This document shows positions 18,598 through 30,000 of a stretch of 64,000 nucleotides of DNA, piece by piece (the first letter of the stretch is position 1; each line of letters begins with the position of its first letter). The DNA is taken from NCBI GenBank assembly GCA_029548365.1, contig JAKPNN010000022.1, positions 1 to 64,000 of the forward strand. Reading direction: 5' to 3'. The translations under genes and the position numbers were made by a program. The DNA comes from Chloroflexota bacterium (GTDB lineage Bacteria; Chloroflexota; Anaerolineae; Anaerolineales; Anaerolineaceae). Below the pieces are notes generated by a model. It did not search any database, was not told the origin of the DNA, and was given only the letters and a program-made list of their open reading frames with translations.

Positions 18598-18846
18598 TTA
18601 AGCCTCTCTTGATCCTTGTATCAATTCTTTACCAATTAAAAAGATGATCAAACCAAAGAGAAGGCCTCCAGCTGTTGTAACAAAAATATAGGCAGTCTTG
18701 CGTTGTTTTGAATATCTCGGAGAGTTTTCAAGGCGTGAGCGTAGATTTCCCACAAATCGCTGATCAGGCTTAATCGGATGAAACCTGCTTTTTAGTATTC
18801 GCTCAAGTGCTAACAGCTCATCGCTGGCGGATGGATGATCCTTCAT
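18598..18846 (-). CDS. Small single-pass membrane protein of the sigma factor operon
   Basis: Protein of 82 aa. An acidic then basic N-terminal helix (DELLALERILKSRF, QRFVGNLRSRLE) is followed by one membrane segment at about residues 51-74. It starts 13 bases after degV in the sigma-DegV operon. Position and topology suggest it could be an anti-sigma or anchor for the sigma factor, but it has no zinc-binding anti-sigma motif. That role is inference only. Confidence 0.7.
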   Translation of the reverse strand: MKDHPSASDELLALERILKSRFHPIKPDQRFVGNLRSRLENSPRYSKQRKTAYIFVTTAGGLLFGLIIFLIGKELIQGSREA

Positions 18847-18859
18847 TCCATATTTCTCC

Positions 18860-19705
18860 CTAAATCATTTCCGGATATGCCACGATCCCAACTGTTTTGG
18901 GGCCAAGATTCGCAGCTACCGAAATTGAAAGCTCTGTGAAAATGGTCTCAGTGACATTAAGCGTATCAGTAATCATTTTATGCAATAATTCTGCAGTAGG
19001 CTTGTCCTGTGAATGAACAATCGCCACCTTAATCGCTTCATTGCCAAACCGCTGATGAACTTTACCAACAATTTTTTCCAAAGATTTTCTACGTGTCCTC
19101 ACCAAGTCCGACATGCTCAATAAACCTTCTTTCAGCGTGACAATTGGCTTAATATTTAAAATTGATGTTAAAGCGGCTTGCAGCCTGCCAACCCTTCCCG
19201 ACCGATACGCAAACTCCAGGTTGTCAATGGTTAGAACAATGATCAATTTATCTCTCAGCAGGCGAAGTTTTTCCAGAATATGTTCAATGGTTTCACCGGC
19301 GATATCCCGCATGCGTGCTTCTCGTGCCATCAATGCAAGCACTGCAGATCCCGCATTCGAGTCAAACGTGATCACTTCAATCTTATTTTTAAGCCCTTCG
19401 GCAGCTTTTTGCACCATTTGAACAGTTGCTGACATTTTCCCAGACACATTGATCGATAAGACAGTATCACCTGCATCATATAAATTTTCAATCAATGCTT
19501 TGATCATGGTCGGTGATGGAGCTGCAGTTATGGGTCGATTCTTTTCATCCTGAACCAGTTCATAAAACAGGTCAGGGTTGATATCCACGCCCTGGTAGTA
19601 GGTTTTATCACCAATTTGGATTGGAATGGGTACGATTTGGAACTGGTATTTTTCTTCCCAACCTTCTGGCATATCGCCTGAACCATCGATGAGTATTTTA
19701 AGCAT
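18860..19705 (-). CDS. DegV-family fatty-acid-binding protein
   Basis: Protein of 281 aa, normal for the family. It shows ILIDGSGDMP at the N-terminus, TAAPSPTMIKAL and SINVSGKMSATVQ at the lipid-carboxylate site, and TIDNLEFAYRSGRVGRLQAAL with the conserved GR pair. DegV proteins bind a fatty acid; those working with the kinase FakA are called FakB. A FakA-like gene is at 42488. The start overlaps the sigma factor's end by 8 bases. Confidence 0.9.
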   Translation of the reverse strand: MLKILIDGSGDMPEGWEEKYQFQIVPIPIQIGDKTYYQGVDINPDLFYELVQDEKNRPITAAPSPTMIKALIENLYDAGDTVLSINVSGKMSATVQMVQKAAEGLKNKIEVITFDSNAGSAVLALMAREARMRDIAGETIEHILEKLRLLRDKLIIVLTIDNLEFAYRSGRVGRLQAALTSILNIKPIVTLKEGLLSMSDLVRTRRKSLEKIVGKVHQRFGNEAIKVAIVHSQDKPTAELLHKMITDTLNVTETIFTELSISVAANLGPKTVGIVAYPEMI

Positions 19706-20264
19706 TTTCTTCTTCTCCTGTGCTCATAATATCGCGCAATTCCAGCAGTGTCCGGTGATAAAGACTTTTGATCGCGCCTTCGCTCTTTCTCAGAATTTTC
19801 CCAATCTCTGCATTTGAGAGTTGATCCAAAAATTTTAGCACCAACAATTCCTGGCGAATGGGTGAAAGCTTACGAATTGCTGTCATTAATTTTTCAATTT
19901 CCTGTGTCTTGGCCGTTTGCTTTTCCGGGTGATAGTCGTTCTGGGGTATAAACTGAGCCTGTTCATCATCCAGTGCTATTTCCCGCTTTCTCACTCGATC
20001 TTGATAGTAATTTGCAACCAGGTTGTGCGCAATTCGGTACAACCACGCTGAAAAAGGCAAACCCATGTGACGATAACCTTTTATATTGCTCATCGCCTTA
20101 AAAAACACCTGCCCCGTCAGGTCCTCTGCATCCTTTACGCTGTCAGTGCGAAAATAAATGTAGTTATAGATGCGGTCAACATACCGCTCGTACAGTAAGC
20201 CAAAAGCGTTTGGATCAGATTTCGCTGCATCGATCAGGGCGATTTCTTCCTGCGGATCTATCAC
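19698..20264 (-). CDS. ECF-type sigma-70 family RNA polymerase sigma factor
   Basis: Protein of 188 aa. Region 2 is YVDRIYNYIYFRTDSVKDAEDLTGQVFFKAM followed by FSAWLYRIAHNLVANYYQDR. Region 4 is LSPIRQELLVLKFLDQLSNAEIGKILRKSEGAIKSLYHRTL. A 45-residue acidic linker separates them. It starts at GTG, with AGGCGG upstream. No zinc-binding anti-sigma is adjacent; the downstream genes are DegV and a small membrane protein. Confidence 0.93.
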   Translation of the reverse strand: MIDPQEEIALIDAAKSDPNAFGLLYERYVDRIYNYIYFRTDSVKDAEDLTGQVFFKAMSNIKGYRHMGLPFSAWLYRIAHNLVANYYQDRVRKREIALDDEQAQFIPQNDYHPEKQTAKTQEIEKLMTAIRKLSPIRQELLVLKFLDQLSNAEIGKILRKSEGAIKSLYHRTLLELRDIMSTGEEENA

Positions 20265-20350
20265 AGATGACCGCCTAGTTGCTTAATAGTCATTAACAAA
20301 GAATTCCTCAAAAAGTCACATGAAATTGGAAATGGATTGACTTATATCTG

Positions 20351-20359
20351 ATTATAACA
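20351..20359 (-). promoter_or_regulatory. Extended -10 promoter of the sigma factor operon
   Basis: On the minus strand TGTTATAAT forms an extended -10 (TGnTATAAT) about 87 bases before the GTG start. No good -35 is visible, as is common for extended -10 promoters. Confidence 0.5.
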
Positions 20360-20828
20360 AAATCAGCCAATATAGGAATGAATCAAACCTTAAGTTCATC
20401 AACCATTAATTTTTTCCTTTTTCGACCTTGAAACAGCAATTCAGTCCACCCAAGGCGTGAAGTAGACTCTTTCCATAATCGCTGAGATCACCAGGCGCCA
20501 AGACTTTTCTCTCGTCTTTTCCCGATGATGCAAAAAATAACACAATTGGCGTGCAACCTGTCCAAACTGCAGGTGATTAAAATCATATCTCTTATTAATA
20601 TCCGAAAAACATAACCACAAGCAATGTATAATATAATGTAACTACAGAAATATAATGGCAATATCCTTTAGAATAATTCTCGTATGCGTTACGGGCAATG
20701 ATGCAGGTATATCACGCTTGCATGTGGAGGTTCCAATTTCTTAATCGGTACGCATGGCTAGATTTAAAACATGTCAGCGGCATTATTAATAATATTTTAA
20801 AAAAATTTCCCAATGAAGGAGTACAAAA
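20360..20828. other. AT-rich intergenic region before the glyA-gcvT fusion
   Basis: About 470 bases with no gene seen. Overlapping TATAAT hexamers lie at 20627-20637 but without a matching -35. I looked for a glycine or tetrahydrofolate riboswitch and found no recognisable core. Confidence 0.45.
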
Positions 20829-23800
20829 ATGCGTCAATTTCATCATCAAAAAGACCTGGAGAATATCGATCCGGGCCTTTATGAAATAATTAAACTTGAA
20901 GAAGAAAGACAGGTAAGACGCTTGATCATGATCCCCAGTGAATCTGCAACGCCTGTAGCAGTGCGCGAGTCACTGGGTTCGATCTTCACCAATATTTATG
21001 CCGAGGGTTATCCACCTCCAGAAACACAGAAGTACACCGAGGAGGAAATCCTTGATTACACCCACATGCTGGGTATGTACCGGCGATATAGCGACCCGCG
21101 CTTTTACAAAGGCGTGGAATACGTTGATGTCGTTGAAGCCTTAGCCAGGCATCGCTGCGCTACGGTCTTTGCCACCAACAACCTGACTCCGGATGACCTG
21201 TATGTGAATGTCCAGCCATTATCTGGTGCACCCGCAAATAATGCTGTTTATTCTGCCTTTCTACAGCCAGGCGATACCATCCTTGGAATGAATTTGTTGC
21301 ATGGTGGTCACCTCACCCATGGCTCTTCCGTCAACCGTTCGGGCATGATTTACAATGCCCAGCACTATTCTGTTGACCCGGTAACAGAGCAACTGGATTA
21401 CGATGCAATCCTTGAAAAAGCACTCGATGTTAAGCCAAAGATCATCATCGCTGGCTATTCCAGTTATCCCTGGATGCCAGATTGGCAAAAGTTCCGGGAA
21501 ATTGCCGACAGCGCAGGCGCACTCCTGCTGACAGACGTGAGCCATATCGCCGGTCTAATTGCGGCGGGTGTGGTTCCCTCTCCAGTTGGGTTTGCTCACA
21601 TCATCACGTTTACTACACATAAAAGCATGTTGGGACCTCGCGGCGCCTGTATCATCACCGATAATCCAGATTTTTCTAAGAAAATCGATAAAAGCATTTT
21701 CCCGGGCGAACAAGGCGGTCCTCATATTAACACAATTGCCTCAATGGCGCTGGCTTTTAAACTGGCACAAACCGACGCGTTTAGAAGGCTTCAAGCCCAG
21801 GTCTTGAAGAACGCAGTCGCATTTGCCGATCAACTCCAAAAGCGTGGAATGCGCGTTCCCTATCAGGGCACCAATACCCATCTTGTTCTTCTGGATTGTA
21901 AAACGGTCAAAGCCAAAGATGGGACACATCTTTCCGGCGAAATGGGCGCACGAATTCTTGATATCGCTGGCATTGTTGCCAACTACAATACCATTCCAGG
22001 CGATCGCTCGACCTTCTCTGCTTCTGGGATTCGGTTTGGAACACACTGGCTGACCCAGCGTGGCCTGGAAACTGCAGAATTCTCACAAATTGCAGATATC
22101 ATCTGTGACCTGTTCTGCGCGGTCACACCCTATAAAATGCCCGGGCGTACACGAACATTACAGCATGCAAAAGTCGATTTCAACATCCTTGAAGATGCAA
22201 AGCGGCGCGTTATTGCCCTTGCAGAAAAAGCGGACCCTCTCATCGACCTGCCTAAAAACCATGGCTATCCGCATTTCTTCAGCTTAGACGACAATATTGA
22301 TGCCGAATGGGCCCGGTTTTCACTCTCTGGCGATCAGATCCGAATGTTCCTTGACTACACTTTGGTCAGTGAAATTGAGAACCTGGATGAGGGAGAAAGC
22401 CAGGCAACCGTGATCCACACCTCTGAAGGCTCGATTAATGGCGTGATCAAATGCCTGAACCCGTGCACATTTACCCTTTATGTGCCTGGTAATCAAGCAG
22501 GATTGACCAGCACCTGGTTACGTAATCTCTCTGACGGTTACATCAAATTTGACGATGATCTGATGCTTATCGTTCCAGGACCTGTACGCGTTGAAGATAT
22601 GCCCCCTGGTGCACCAGATAAAGTCAGTAAAAACCTCTCAAGCAATCGTAAACCTTACTATATCGGGATGGATAATGACGAACATACAGGTGAAATCCTG
22701 CCTGAATTTGTGTGGGAGGAACCGCAATCTGAAGAACTCCGCAGGACACCGCTCTTCCAAACCCATGTAAACATGGGAGCCAGAATGGTCCCCTTTGCGG
22801 GTTGGGAGATGCCGGTTTGGTACACCTCGGTTGTGGAAGAACACAAGGCTGTGCGCCAGACAGCGGGTTTGTTTGACGTCACCCATATGGGTGTTTATCA
22901 GGCAGAAGGACCGGATGCTGCTATCTTCCTTGATAGCGTCTGCGGAAACGATATCAGCTGGCTGGCTGTCGGCGAATCCTGTTATACACATTTCATGGAC
23001 CTGGATGCCAATGTCATCGATGATCTGCTGGTCTACCGACGGGATACACAAAAATTCCTGGTTGTGGTCAACGCCTCCAATGATGATAAAGATTGGGCCT
23101 GGTTAAACGCAGTGCGCAAAGGCGAAGTATTGGTTGACAGAAACAAGTCATGGGCAGTTGCCTTTGGCAGAAACGTCACCTTGCGAAATCTGCGCGATCC
23201 TCAGGCAGGTGAAGACATGCTGGTAGATATCGCCATACAAGGGCCAAAATCTCGTGATATTTTACTTTCACTTAATTGCTCTCTCGTGGATCGAGAAGCC
23301 ATCTTAGAATTGGGCAGGTCTCATCTCTGTGAAGCAACCCTGGATGGGATTCCCATCGTGGTGTCACGAACCGGTTATACCGGCGAACAAATCGGTTATG
23401 AACTCTTTGTTCACCCTGATCGCTCCGTTGACCTCTGGAACAAACTGATCCAGATTGGTCAACCTTACGGGATCAAACCCTGTGGGTTAGGCGCTCGAGA
23501 TTCTCTGCGCACGGAGGCTGGCCTTCCGCTTTATGGTCATGAAATGGGCGGCGAGCTCAACTTAGGCACCAGCGAGGCTGGCTTTAGCTGGTTCGTCAAA
23601 CGCCACAAGCCCTGGTTCATCGGACGAACGGCATTCCTGGAAAGAGAAGATAAACGGGAAGGAAATATTGTTCGCTTCAGGTTTGATGAAAAACGAACTC
23701 GCCTGGCACATTTAGGTGACCCGGTCGTTGATGAGCGTGGCAAGGTTATTGGCACTGTCACCAGTTGTGCCATTGATACTGAGGGCTCACTCACCGGTCA

Positions 23801-23963
23801 GGCCTATGTTTTAGACAAATACACAAAGGAAGATACCCCTATTTTGATCTACCAAAGCACTCCTTCATCTGGTGGAAAGGCTTTGGGGCAACTGCAAACA
23901 GGTGACCGGGTCACCTTACCATCCCGGGCAACAGTCATTAGTCGCTATCCAAAAAGGAGTTAA
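20829..23963 (+). CDS. Fused serine hydroxymethyltransferase and glycine-cleavage T protein
   Basis: Protein of 1044 aa. Residues 1-470 are [36 protein letters not shown], and the PLP-lysine motif [12 protein letters not shown] with Lys265. Residues 480-630 are a linker domain of unknown type. Residues 638-1044 are Gcv[24 protein letters not shown], then [18 protein letters not shown] and GcvT both make methylene-tetrahydrofolate, from serine or from the lipoyl-bound aminomethyl group. No gcvH or gcvP is in the window. GAAGGAG precedes the ATG. No stop or frame change separates the halves. Confidence 0.93.
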   Translation: MRQFHHQKDLENIDPGLYEIIKLEEERQVRRLIMIPSESATPVAVRESLGSIFTNIYAEGYPPPETQKYTEEEILDYTHMLGMYRRYSDPRFYKGVEYVDVVEALARHRCATVFATNNLTPDDLYVNVQPLSGAPANNAVYSAFLQPGDTILGMNLLHGGHLTHGSSVNRSGMIYNAQHYSVDPVTEQLDYDAILEKALDVKPKIIIAGYSSYPWMPDWQKFREIADSAGALLLTDVSHIAGLIAAGVVPSPVGFAHIITFTTHKSMLGPRGACIITDNPDFSKKIDKSIFPGEQGGPHINTIASMALAFKLAQTDAFRRLQAQVLKNAVAFADQLQKRGMRVPYQGTNTHLVLLDCKTVKAKDGTHLSGEMGARILDIAGIVANYNTIPGDRSTFSASGIRFGTHWLTQRGLETAEFSQIADIICDLFCAVTPYKMPGRTRTLQHAKVDFNILEDAKRRVIALAEKADPLIDLPKNHGYPHFFSLDDNIDAEWARFSLSGDQIRMFLDYTLVSEIENLDEGESQATVIHTSEGSINGVIKCLNPCTFTLYVPGNQAGLTSTWLRNLSDGYIKFDDDLMLIVPGPVRVEDMPPGAPDKVSKNLSSNRKPYYIGMDNDEHTGEILPEFVWEEPQSEELRRTPLFQTHVNMGARMVPFAGWEMPVWYTSVVEEHKAVRQTAGLFDVTHMGVYQAEGPDAAIFLDSVCGNDISWLAVGESCYTHFMDLDANVIDDLLVYRRDTQKFLVVVNASNDDKDWAWLNAVRKGEVLVDRNKSWAVAFGRNVTLRNLRDPQAGEDMLVDIAIQGPKSRDILLSLNCSLVDREAILELGRSHLCEATLDGIPIVVSRTGYTGEQIGYELFVHPDRSVDLWNKLIQIGQPYGIKPCGLGARDSLRTEAGLPLYGHEMGGELNLGTSEAGFSWFVKRHKPWFIGRTAFLEREDKREGNIVRFRFDEKRTRLAHLGDPVVDERGKVIGTVTSCAIDTEGSLTGQAYVLDKYTKEDTPILIYQSTPSSGGKALGQLQTGDRVTLPSRATVISRYPKRS

Positions 23964-23969
23964 TTGCTT

Positions 23970-25187
23970 ATGAACACATTATGGAACGATAGATTTGCCA
24001 GTCGGACGGACCTAATTGGAAGCTCTGCAATACGGGAACTCTTAAAAATCACGTCCCTCCCCGATGTAATTTCCTTCGCAGGCGGTTTGCCAGCACCGGA
24101 GGTGTTTCCAATTGAGCGCTTTAAGGAAGCAGCAGAAGTCGTACTCACAGAAATGGGAGATCGCGCACTGCAATACGGCACTACAGAAGGCTATCAGCCC
24201 TTGCGTGAAATGATCGCAAAAAATGCCAGTAAATATGGCATTAATATTACTGCTGATAATGTGCTGATCACCACGGGATCGCAACAAGCCCTTGACCTGC
24301 TTGGCAAAATCCTTATCAACCGGGGCGATCGAATTCTGGTCGAATCCCCTACTTATCTCGGTGCTTTACAGGCATGGAACGCTTATGGCGTGAAATATGT
24401 CACCATTCCTTATGATGATGATGGTATGCAAATTGATCTTCTGGAATCGCGTTTACGCAGAGGAATCAAATTTATTTACGTCCTGCCGAATTTTCAGAAC
24501 CCGACAGGTGTCACCCTTTCTCGTGAACGCAGAATTAGGCTGGTTGAATTAGCAAACGCTTATGGCGTTCCCATCATCGAAGATGATCCCTATGGCCAGT
24601 TGAGGTATGAGGGCGATCATATCGAACCTGTTGTCGTTCTGGATGATCAATACAGCTCCCTGGGTGAACAGGCTTACAATGGAAATGTAATTTATACCAG
24701 TACCTTCTCAAAAACCCTGGCTCCTGGCTTACGCCTGGCCTGGGTTATTGCACCACCTGAAGTCATAACAAAACTGGTTCAAGCAAAACAAGGCGCAGAC
24801 CTTAACACCTCAACATTGAATCAGTTCCTGGCATATGAAGTCGCTAACGGTCCCTGGATGGATACCCATATTAAGACCATTCGCGATACTTATAAAGAGC
24901 GACGCGATGTTATGCTTAATGCACTGGAGGAATATATGCCAGAAGGCGTTCATTGGACGCGTCCCAAAGGCGGGTTATTCCTGTGGGTGACCTTACCAGA
25001 AGGTTTGAACTCCAGCCACCTCTTCCCGACAGCGATTGAGAAAAAGGTTGCCTTTGTACCTGGCACCTCCTTCCACCCACTGGGAGGTGGAGAAAACACA
25101 ATGCGGCTTAATTTCTCCTGCATGAGGCCAGAACTAATCGTTGAGGGTATCAAACGCCTATCCGAAGTATTCAAACAGAACCTCTAG
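23970..25187 (+). CDS. PLP-dependent aminotransferase, class I/II (2-aminoadipate/LysN-like)
   Basis: Protein of 405 aa, fold type I. Visible are DVISFAGGLPAPEVFP, LQYGTTEGYQPLREMIA, LITTGSQQALDLL, PNFQNPTGV, IIEDDPYGQLRYEG and the lysine motif TSTFSKTLAPGLRLAW. The pattern is closest to MocR-domain-like aminotransferases such as LysN; the amino donor and acceptor are not determined. AAGGAG formed at the end of the glyA-gcvT gene serves as its ribosome site, so the two are in one operon. TTG 23964 is an alternative start. Confidence 0.9.
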   Translation: MNTLWNDRFASRTDLIGSSAIRELLKITSLPDVISFAGGLPAPEVFPIERFKEAAEVVLTEMGDRALQYGTTEGYQPLREMIAKNASKYGINITADNVLITTGSQQALDLLGKILINRGDRILVESPTYLGALQAWNAYGVKYVTIPYDDDGMQIDLLESRLRRGIKFIYVLPNFQNPTGVTLSRERRIRLVELANAYGVPIIEDDPYGQLRYEGDHIEPVVVLDDQYSSLGEQAYNGNVIYTSTFSKTLAPGLRLAWVIAPPEVITKLVQAKQGADLNTSTLNQFLAYEVANGPWMDTHIKTIRDTYKERRDVMLNALEEYMPEGVHWTRPKGGLFLWVTLPEGLNSSHLFPTAIEKKVAFVPGTSFHPLGGGENTMRLNFSCMRPELIVEGIKRLSEVFKQNL

Positions 25188-25206
25188 GCAAAGTTTGATT
25201 TTAAAG

Positions 25207-25247
25207 AAAAAAGAGGCTGTTTTTTTGGTCAGTCTCTTTTTTATTTT
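25207..25247. terminator. Bidirectional terminator
   Basis: Stem AAAAAAGAGGCTG with CAGTCTCTTTTTT (one G-T pair), 10-nt loop, T-rich on both outer sides. It lies between the convergent aminotransferase and nucleoside kinase genes. Confidence 0.8.
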
Positions 25248-25252
25248 TCAGG

Positions 25253-26980
25253 CTAATAATGGGTCATACTATTGTGTTGCCAGATTGAAAAATTCGAAAG
25301 TATTGAATCCCCAATAAATTCGCGTAAAATCGAATTATCAGGGATCAAGTTCTGATCGATTGGTAAAAACCATTGCAGGAATTTGAGCAGCCGTTTGGCT
25401 TCAATATATTCAGGTGACCCGAAGGGAACCTGCCTTAACAGCGGCTCGACCAATGGTTTTAAGGCTGAAAGCTCGTATGAAAGCGCGGAATTGAACATGA
25501 TATCTGCATTTTCCTGGTAAGGAAAGATGTGGTTCTTTTCGCCCTGCCTGACCAATTCCCACATGTTGATGGTTTGCTGGGCAGTATAACCCCGATCGCG
25601 GGAGTCACGCACAATTCGCCGTAGCTCTCGGGTATCCGTCGTTGAAATGCGGTTATGGCGGTCGAGATTCAATTGCGTCAAACAAGATACATAAATCTTG
25701 TAAGTTTGCTCATCAGGAAAATTTTTTAACAGCTTCGGATTCAATCCATGGATTCCTTCCAGGATAATCATCTGATCCGGGGATAATCGGATTTCATCTC
25801 CTGGCTCGTTTTTGCCTTTTCGAAAATTATAGTGTCGTAATTGCACCCTTTCACCAGCAATCAACTGCGAAACATGCTCGTTTAACAACGATCGGTTGAC
25901 GGCATCGATGTGTTCGAAATCATATTCGCCCTTTTCGTTGAGGGGGGTGTCTTCACGGTCTACAAAGTAATTATCGATCGCTAACGCCAGTGGTGATATT
26001 CCCTCTGTGAGCAATTGAATCATCAGGCGCTTCGAGAAAGTTGTCTTGCCCGAAGAACTGGGGCCAGCAATTAAGATCACTCGAATTTCTTCTTTTCCTT
26101 TTCGGATGTCATTGGCAATCCGAGAAATTTGCTGCGTATGGAGTGCTTCAGAAACCAGGATTACTTCATTGATGCGGTCTTCTTTTATGGCATCATTCAA
26201 TGCACCCACGCTTTGAATGCCCAGAGTTTCCAACCAACCGCCATATTGACGAAATGCTGTTAACAATTGTGGAGAACTGGTCAGTGGTGATAAATAATTG
26301 GGGGCGTGTTTCCCAGGAAAACGGATCACAAAACCCAGATCAATCAGTTGAAGATCAAAACGTTTTAAATACCCGGTCGAAGGCACCATGTAGCCGTGAT
26401 GATAATCTCGCATATCGTGTAATGAATACAGCACAAGGTCATCGCCAACGCGATAATTTAATAAACGCAGTTTATCGTCCTGACCAAGTTTACTGAAAAA
26501 AGCCTTTGCTTCAGAAAGGGAAACCTTTTCTTTCAGAAGAGGTGCATCTTCATCAACCAGGGCACGCATGCGCGCCTCCAGGGCATCCAAAGATTCCTTC
26601 TGGAAAGGCTCCTGTTCACGAACATGGCAATAATAAGCCCCGGATGAGACAGAATGATCAATGGTCAACGTCCAATCCGGGAAGAGTTCCAGGAAAGCCA
26701 CTTCCAGTAAAAAGGTCAAAGAACGCCTGTAAATCCTGGCGCCATCGGTGTCCGTCATAACCACCGGTGTGACTTTTGCGTCCGCTGAAATCGGGAAGGT
26801 CAACTCACGTAACTCGTGGTTCACAATCGCACCAACGATCAACGGCTGCTCAGGCTTCTGATATTTGCGCATGAATTCTCCGACAGGGGTGTGCCGGGGA
26901 CCGCTCATCACAGTTCCGTCGCTAAGAACGACTTCAACTTCATCGCGCATTTTCGACTCGATTTTTATTTGATCATGCAT
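25253..26980 (-). CDS. Nucleoside kinase with N-terminal TGS and ThrRS-like domains
   Basis: Protein of 575 aa. Residues 1-80 look like a TGS domain (VEVVLSDGTVMSG, then VGAIVNHELREL). Residues 85-260 resemble the second additional domain of threonyl-tRNA synthetase. The C-terminal half is a uridine kinase/phosphoribulokinase-type P-loop domain: LIAGPSSSGKTTFSKRL, LAIDNYFVDREDTP, ILEGIHGLNP. It would phosphorylate a nucleoside such as uridine, inferred from family. It is monocistronic and converges on the aminotransferase. Confidence 0.88.
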   Translation of the reverse strand: MHDQIKIESKMRDEVEVVLSDGTVMSGPRHTPVGEFMRKYQKPEQPLIVGAIVNHELRELTFPISADAKVTPVVMTDTDGARIYRRSLTFLLEVAFLELFPDWTLTIDHSVSSGAYYCHVREQEPFQKESLDALEARMRALVDEDAPLLKEKVSLSEAKAFFSKLGQDDKLRLLNYRVGDDLVLYSLHDMRDYHHGYMVPSTGYLKRFDLQLIDLGFVIRFPGKHAPNYLSPLTSSPQLLTAFRQYGGWLETLGIQSVGALNDAIKEDRINEVILVSEALHTQQISRIANDIRKGKEEIRVILIAGPSSSGKTTFSKRLMIQLLTEGISPLALAIDNYFVDREDTPLNEKGEYDFEHIDAVNRSLLNEHVSQLIAGERVQLRHYNFRKGKNEPGDEIRLSPDQMIILEGIHGLNPKLLKNFPDEQTYKIYVSCLTQLNLDRHNRISTTDTRELRRIVRDSRDRGYTAQQTINMWELVRQGEKNHIFPYQENADIMFNSALSYELSALKPLVEPLLRQVPFGSPEYIEAKRLLKFLQWFLPIDQNLIPDNSILREFIGDSILSNFSIWQHNSMTHY

Positions 26981-27038
26981 CGTATCACCCTTAAATAATT
27001 GTGATTGTTAATATTAGAAGAAATCAGTTCATTGCTGA

Positions 27039-30000
27039 TCAATCCACAGGCTTCAGCATTGGTATCTGAGCAAAATCATCTGGCGAGAGGGTGTTCGGGT
27101 TAGAAGTACTGAGAACAAAATTCGAGAGCAGAGTCGCCTGGTCAAATTTGTTATCGGCAGGCAAAACCAGATCGATAATGCGTGTGTGGTTTTTGCTAGC
27201 CTGGGGAGCACCGCCGAACCGCCATTGTGCTGCAACAGGTTCAATATCCCGTATTCGCCAAACGCCCTCAGCAGGGTAGCCTTCCTGGCTCATGACTACA
27301 GCTGAGTAAGCCCAATCCTCCGGATTGCCCTCACCCAGCAAATTCAACGGTATTCGAATAATCACCGCATTTTGAGCCGGGTCTACAATAATCTTCATGG
27401 CATTGGTCGCGTCGGAAAAAGCTAATGGGACTAAACTATCCGGATCGGATTGCAGTACCTGAGCGTTCCAGCCCTCTGCCCACACGGCATATTCCCAACC
27501 AAACCCTGACATTAAAGCTGCGTTGCGCCCTGGCAGGAGCATCCGGGCGCCGGTGCCTTCACCGGGATCGGTGTCGATATACACATCCATGGTTTGAAGA
27601 GAAAGACCAATCGGTGAACCCCAGGGATTTTCAATTTCGCCAAGAAATTTAAAGGTCAACACCAGGTTCTCCTGGTCGGTTCCGACTTCAAAATAGGTCA
27701 CATCAAAGACAGAGTCCTTGAAGACGCCATCCTGAGGATAGGTGTAAGTGCCGGGGCCATTATCATCACCGACGGGGTCATCCACCTGTAAGATTGCTGT
27801 AACCCCGCCTGTTCCCGGGAGGACAACCCTGGCAGGTCCGCCCTGTGGTAGCAGGTCGCCAAAAGGCTCAACAACCACGGTCAATTGGAGTGCGTCCCCA
27901 GCAGCAATTTCACCCAAGAACTCCAGCGGGAATGATATTTCTAGAATATCATCGCTGGTTTGAGCTAGGCCAGCGCCGGTTTTTTCAATCTGCCACGCGC
28001 TTTCTTTGGCCTCATAGGTGTTCACAACCTCCCCACCGTTCCATTCCACGAGTTTATTGGCGAAAATTCCTAACATCACCTCAGAGTCACGGCTGAAGGC
28101 TGAGGTGCCTCCCATCCCTCCAGGGACATTAAAGTAGAAGCCCACGCCGGTGTCCGTTATAGCGCCATCAACATCCAGGCGCAGGTAGAAATAATCCTCG
28201 TCCAGAGTGAAGTAAAAACCCGCAACAGGAGAACTGCCCTCGACCGCATAAAATGCAGCTGTGTCCCAACCGGGATCATCTCGACCGTCAATGATCGGTG
28301 TCGAACTCCCACTAAAGGGTCGTGTCGCAGATACAGGCCCAGCCTGGATGACGGGAACATTTACAAATTGCGGTACATCCGCGTTCAACGCGGTATACAC
28401 GCTCGCAAGCAACGCCCGAAAGGCTTCATCAAAATAATCATCCTGACCAGAATCCTGGTCATCACCAAACCACCAGAACCAGTCCGATCCTTCAGCCAGG
28501 TACATGAAGTCAAAGGCGCGTTCAAGCGCGTCCGGGTTAGCCGCAACCTGGCCGGTCTCATAAGGCACCAGGAACTCACGCGTGCGTGCCAGGTAGTCCC
28601 AGGCAGTCGCTTCCTCGGATTCGCCAATCCAGGTGTCATAATTCGGGCTGAACCAGGCGCCTGGAAATAAATTTTCAAGCGTTCTTTGTTCGGGGAACAG
28701 CGCCATGTATTGGGATGGCGTGACGGTTCTGAGTACCTCACTCTCGGTCAGGCGCTGATACAGGGCATTTAAAAAGTCATTGCCGTCATTCGGGAAATGC
28801 TCCCAGGCATTTTCTCCATCCAGGATAATGCTGACAATATGAGGTCCTTCAGCCTGGTTTTCCTGCAAATAAGCGTGGATTGCTTCCAGTCGATTGACCA
28901 GGTCAAGCGCACCAACAGCGCCGGACATCCCGCTGTAAACAAAACCGATGTTGTCAGAAAGAGTCCAATCTCTAAAGAAGATAGCCACCTGGTTTCCTGC
29001 CTGGTCGCGCACATAATAAGGTCGATACAACTGATCGGCTTCGCTGACCAAGCCCTGAGAATCACGAGTGAAGCTATCAAAACCGAGGGATTTCGCCAGC
29101 ACCGGTTCACCGGTTTGCATATACGAAAATCCGGCTTCAGCAATTATCGGGATAATTTCCTCTGCCACAGCACCCTCACCAGGCCACAACCCGCGCACCT
29201 TGCGCCCAAAGGTCTCCACATACATATCAACACACAAATCCAGGTGGACCCGTGCATCCTGGGGATAGGCAAAGGACAATTCTGGCATTTCAGCGCCTGG
29301 ATTGCCAACCAATGCAAGCTGATTATCGTAGATCAGCGGCAAAATTGGGTGCGCATAAGGCGTGGTGGTCACTTCAATCTGACCGGCATCCTGCAATTCC
29401 TTGTGATAAGGCAGTACCAGGCGGATGATCTTCAACACTTCATCAAAAACGATCGTTTTATCGTCCTCGGTAAAACCCTCACCCTTCGTCACCAGATCCA
29501 CCAGCGGTTCTCGTGCCAGGTAAACCGGGTCAAACCAGGCCAGGTTGAACCAGATCTGCAGGTCGCGGAAGTCTTGTTCAGTAAACGCAGACAAAGCAAC
29601 CTGGATGCTTTCCTCATCGGTGCCACCGCGTTGATCTAACAGCGCCTGGTAACGGGGATAGCGGGCGATGATATTCGTCCAATTCACATCATAAAACCGC
29701 TCCAGGATGAAACGCTTATCTGCCACGGTCAGGGTTGAGGCAGGTTTTTCACTTAATACCCAATAGAGGTCTTTGGCGCCATCGGCAAATGCATTCAACT
29801 GGCGGATTAAAGATGGTGTGTAATTGAAACTCACATGCAGACCCTCATAGTCCGCAACTTTCTCGGCCATGTCCAGGTAATCCTTCGTTGCATGCACCCG
29901 CACCCAGGGGCGTGAAAATACCCCATTTTCATCTTGATAATATAAAGGTTGATGCTGATGCCAGGTCAGGTTAACATATAGCACATCCAGATCAGGCTTC

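Noticed and set aside
20265-20828. Possible glycine riboswitch before the glyA-gcvT fusion
   Set aside because: No conserved aptamer core or expression platform was recognisable.
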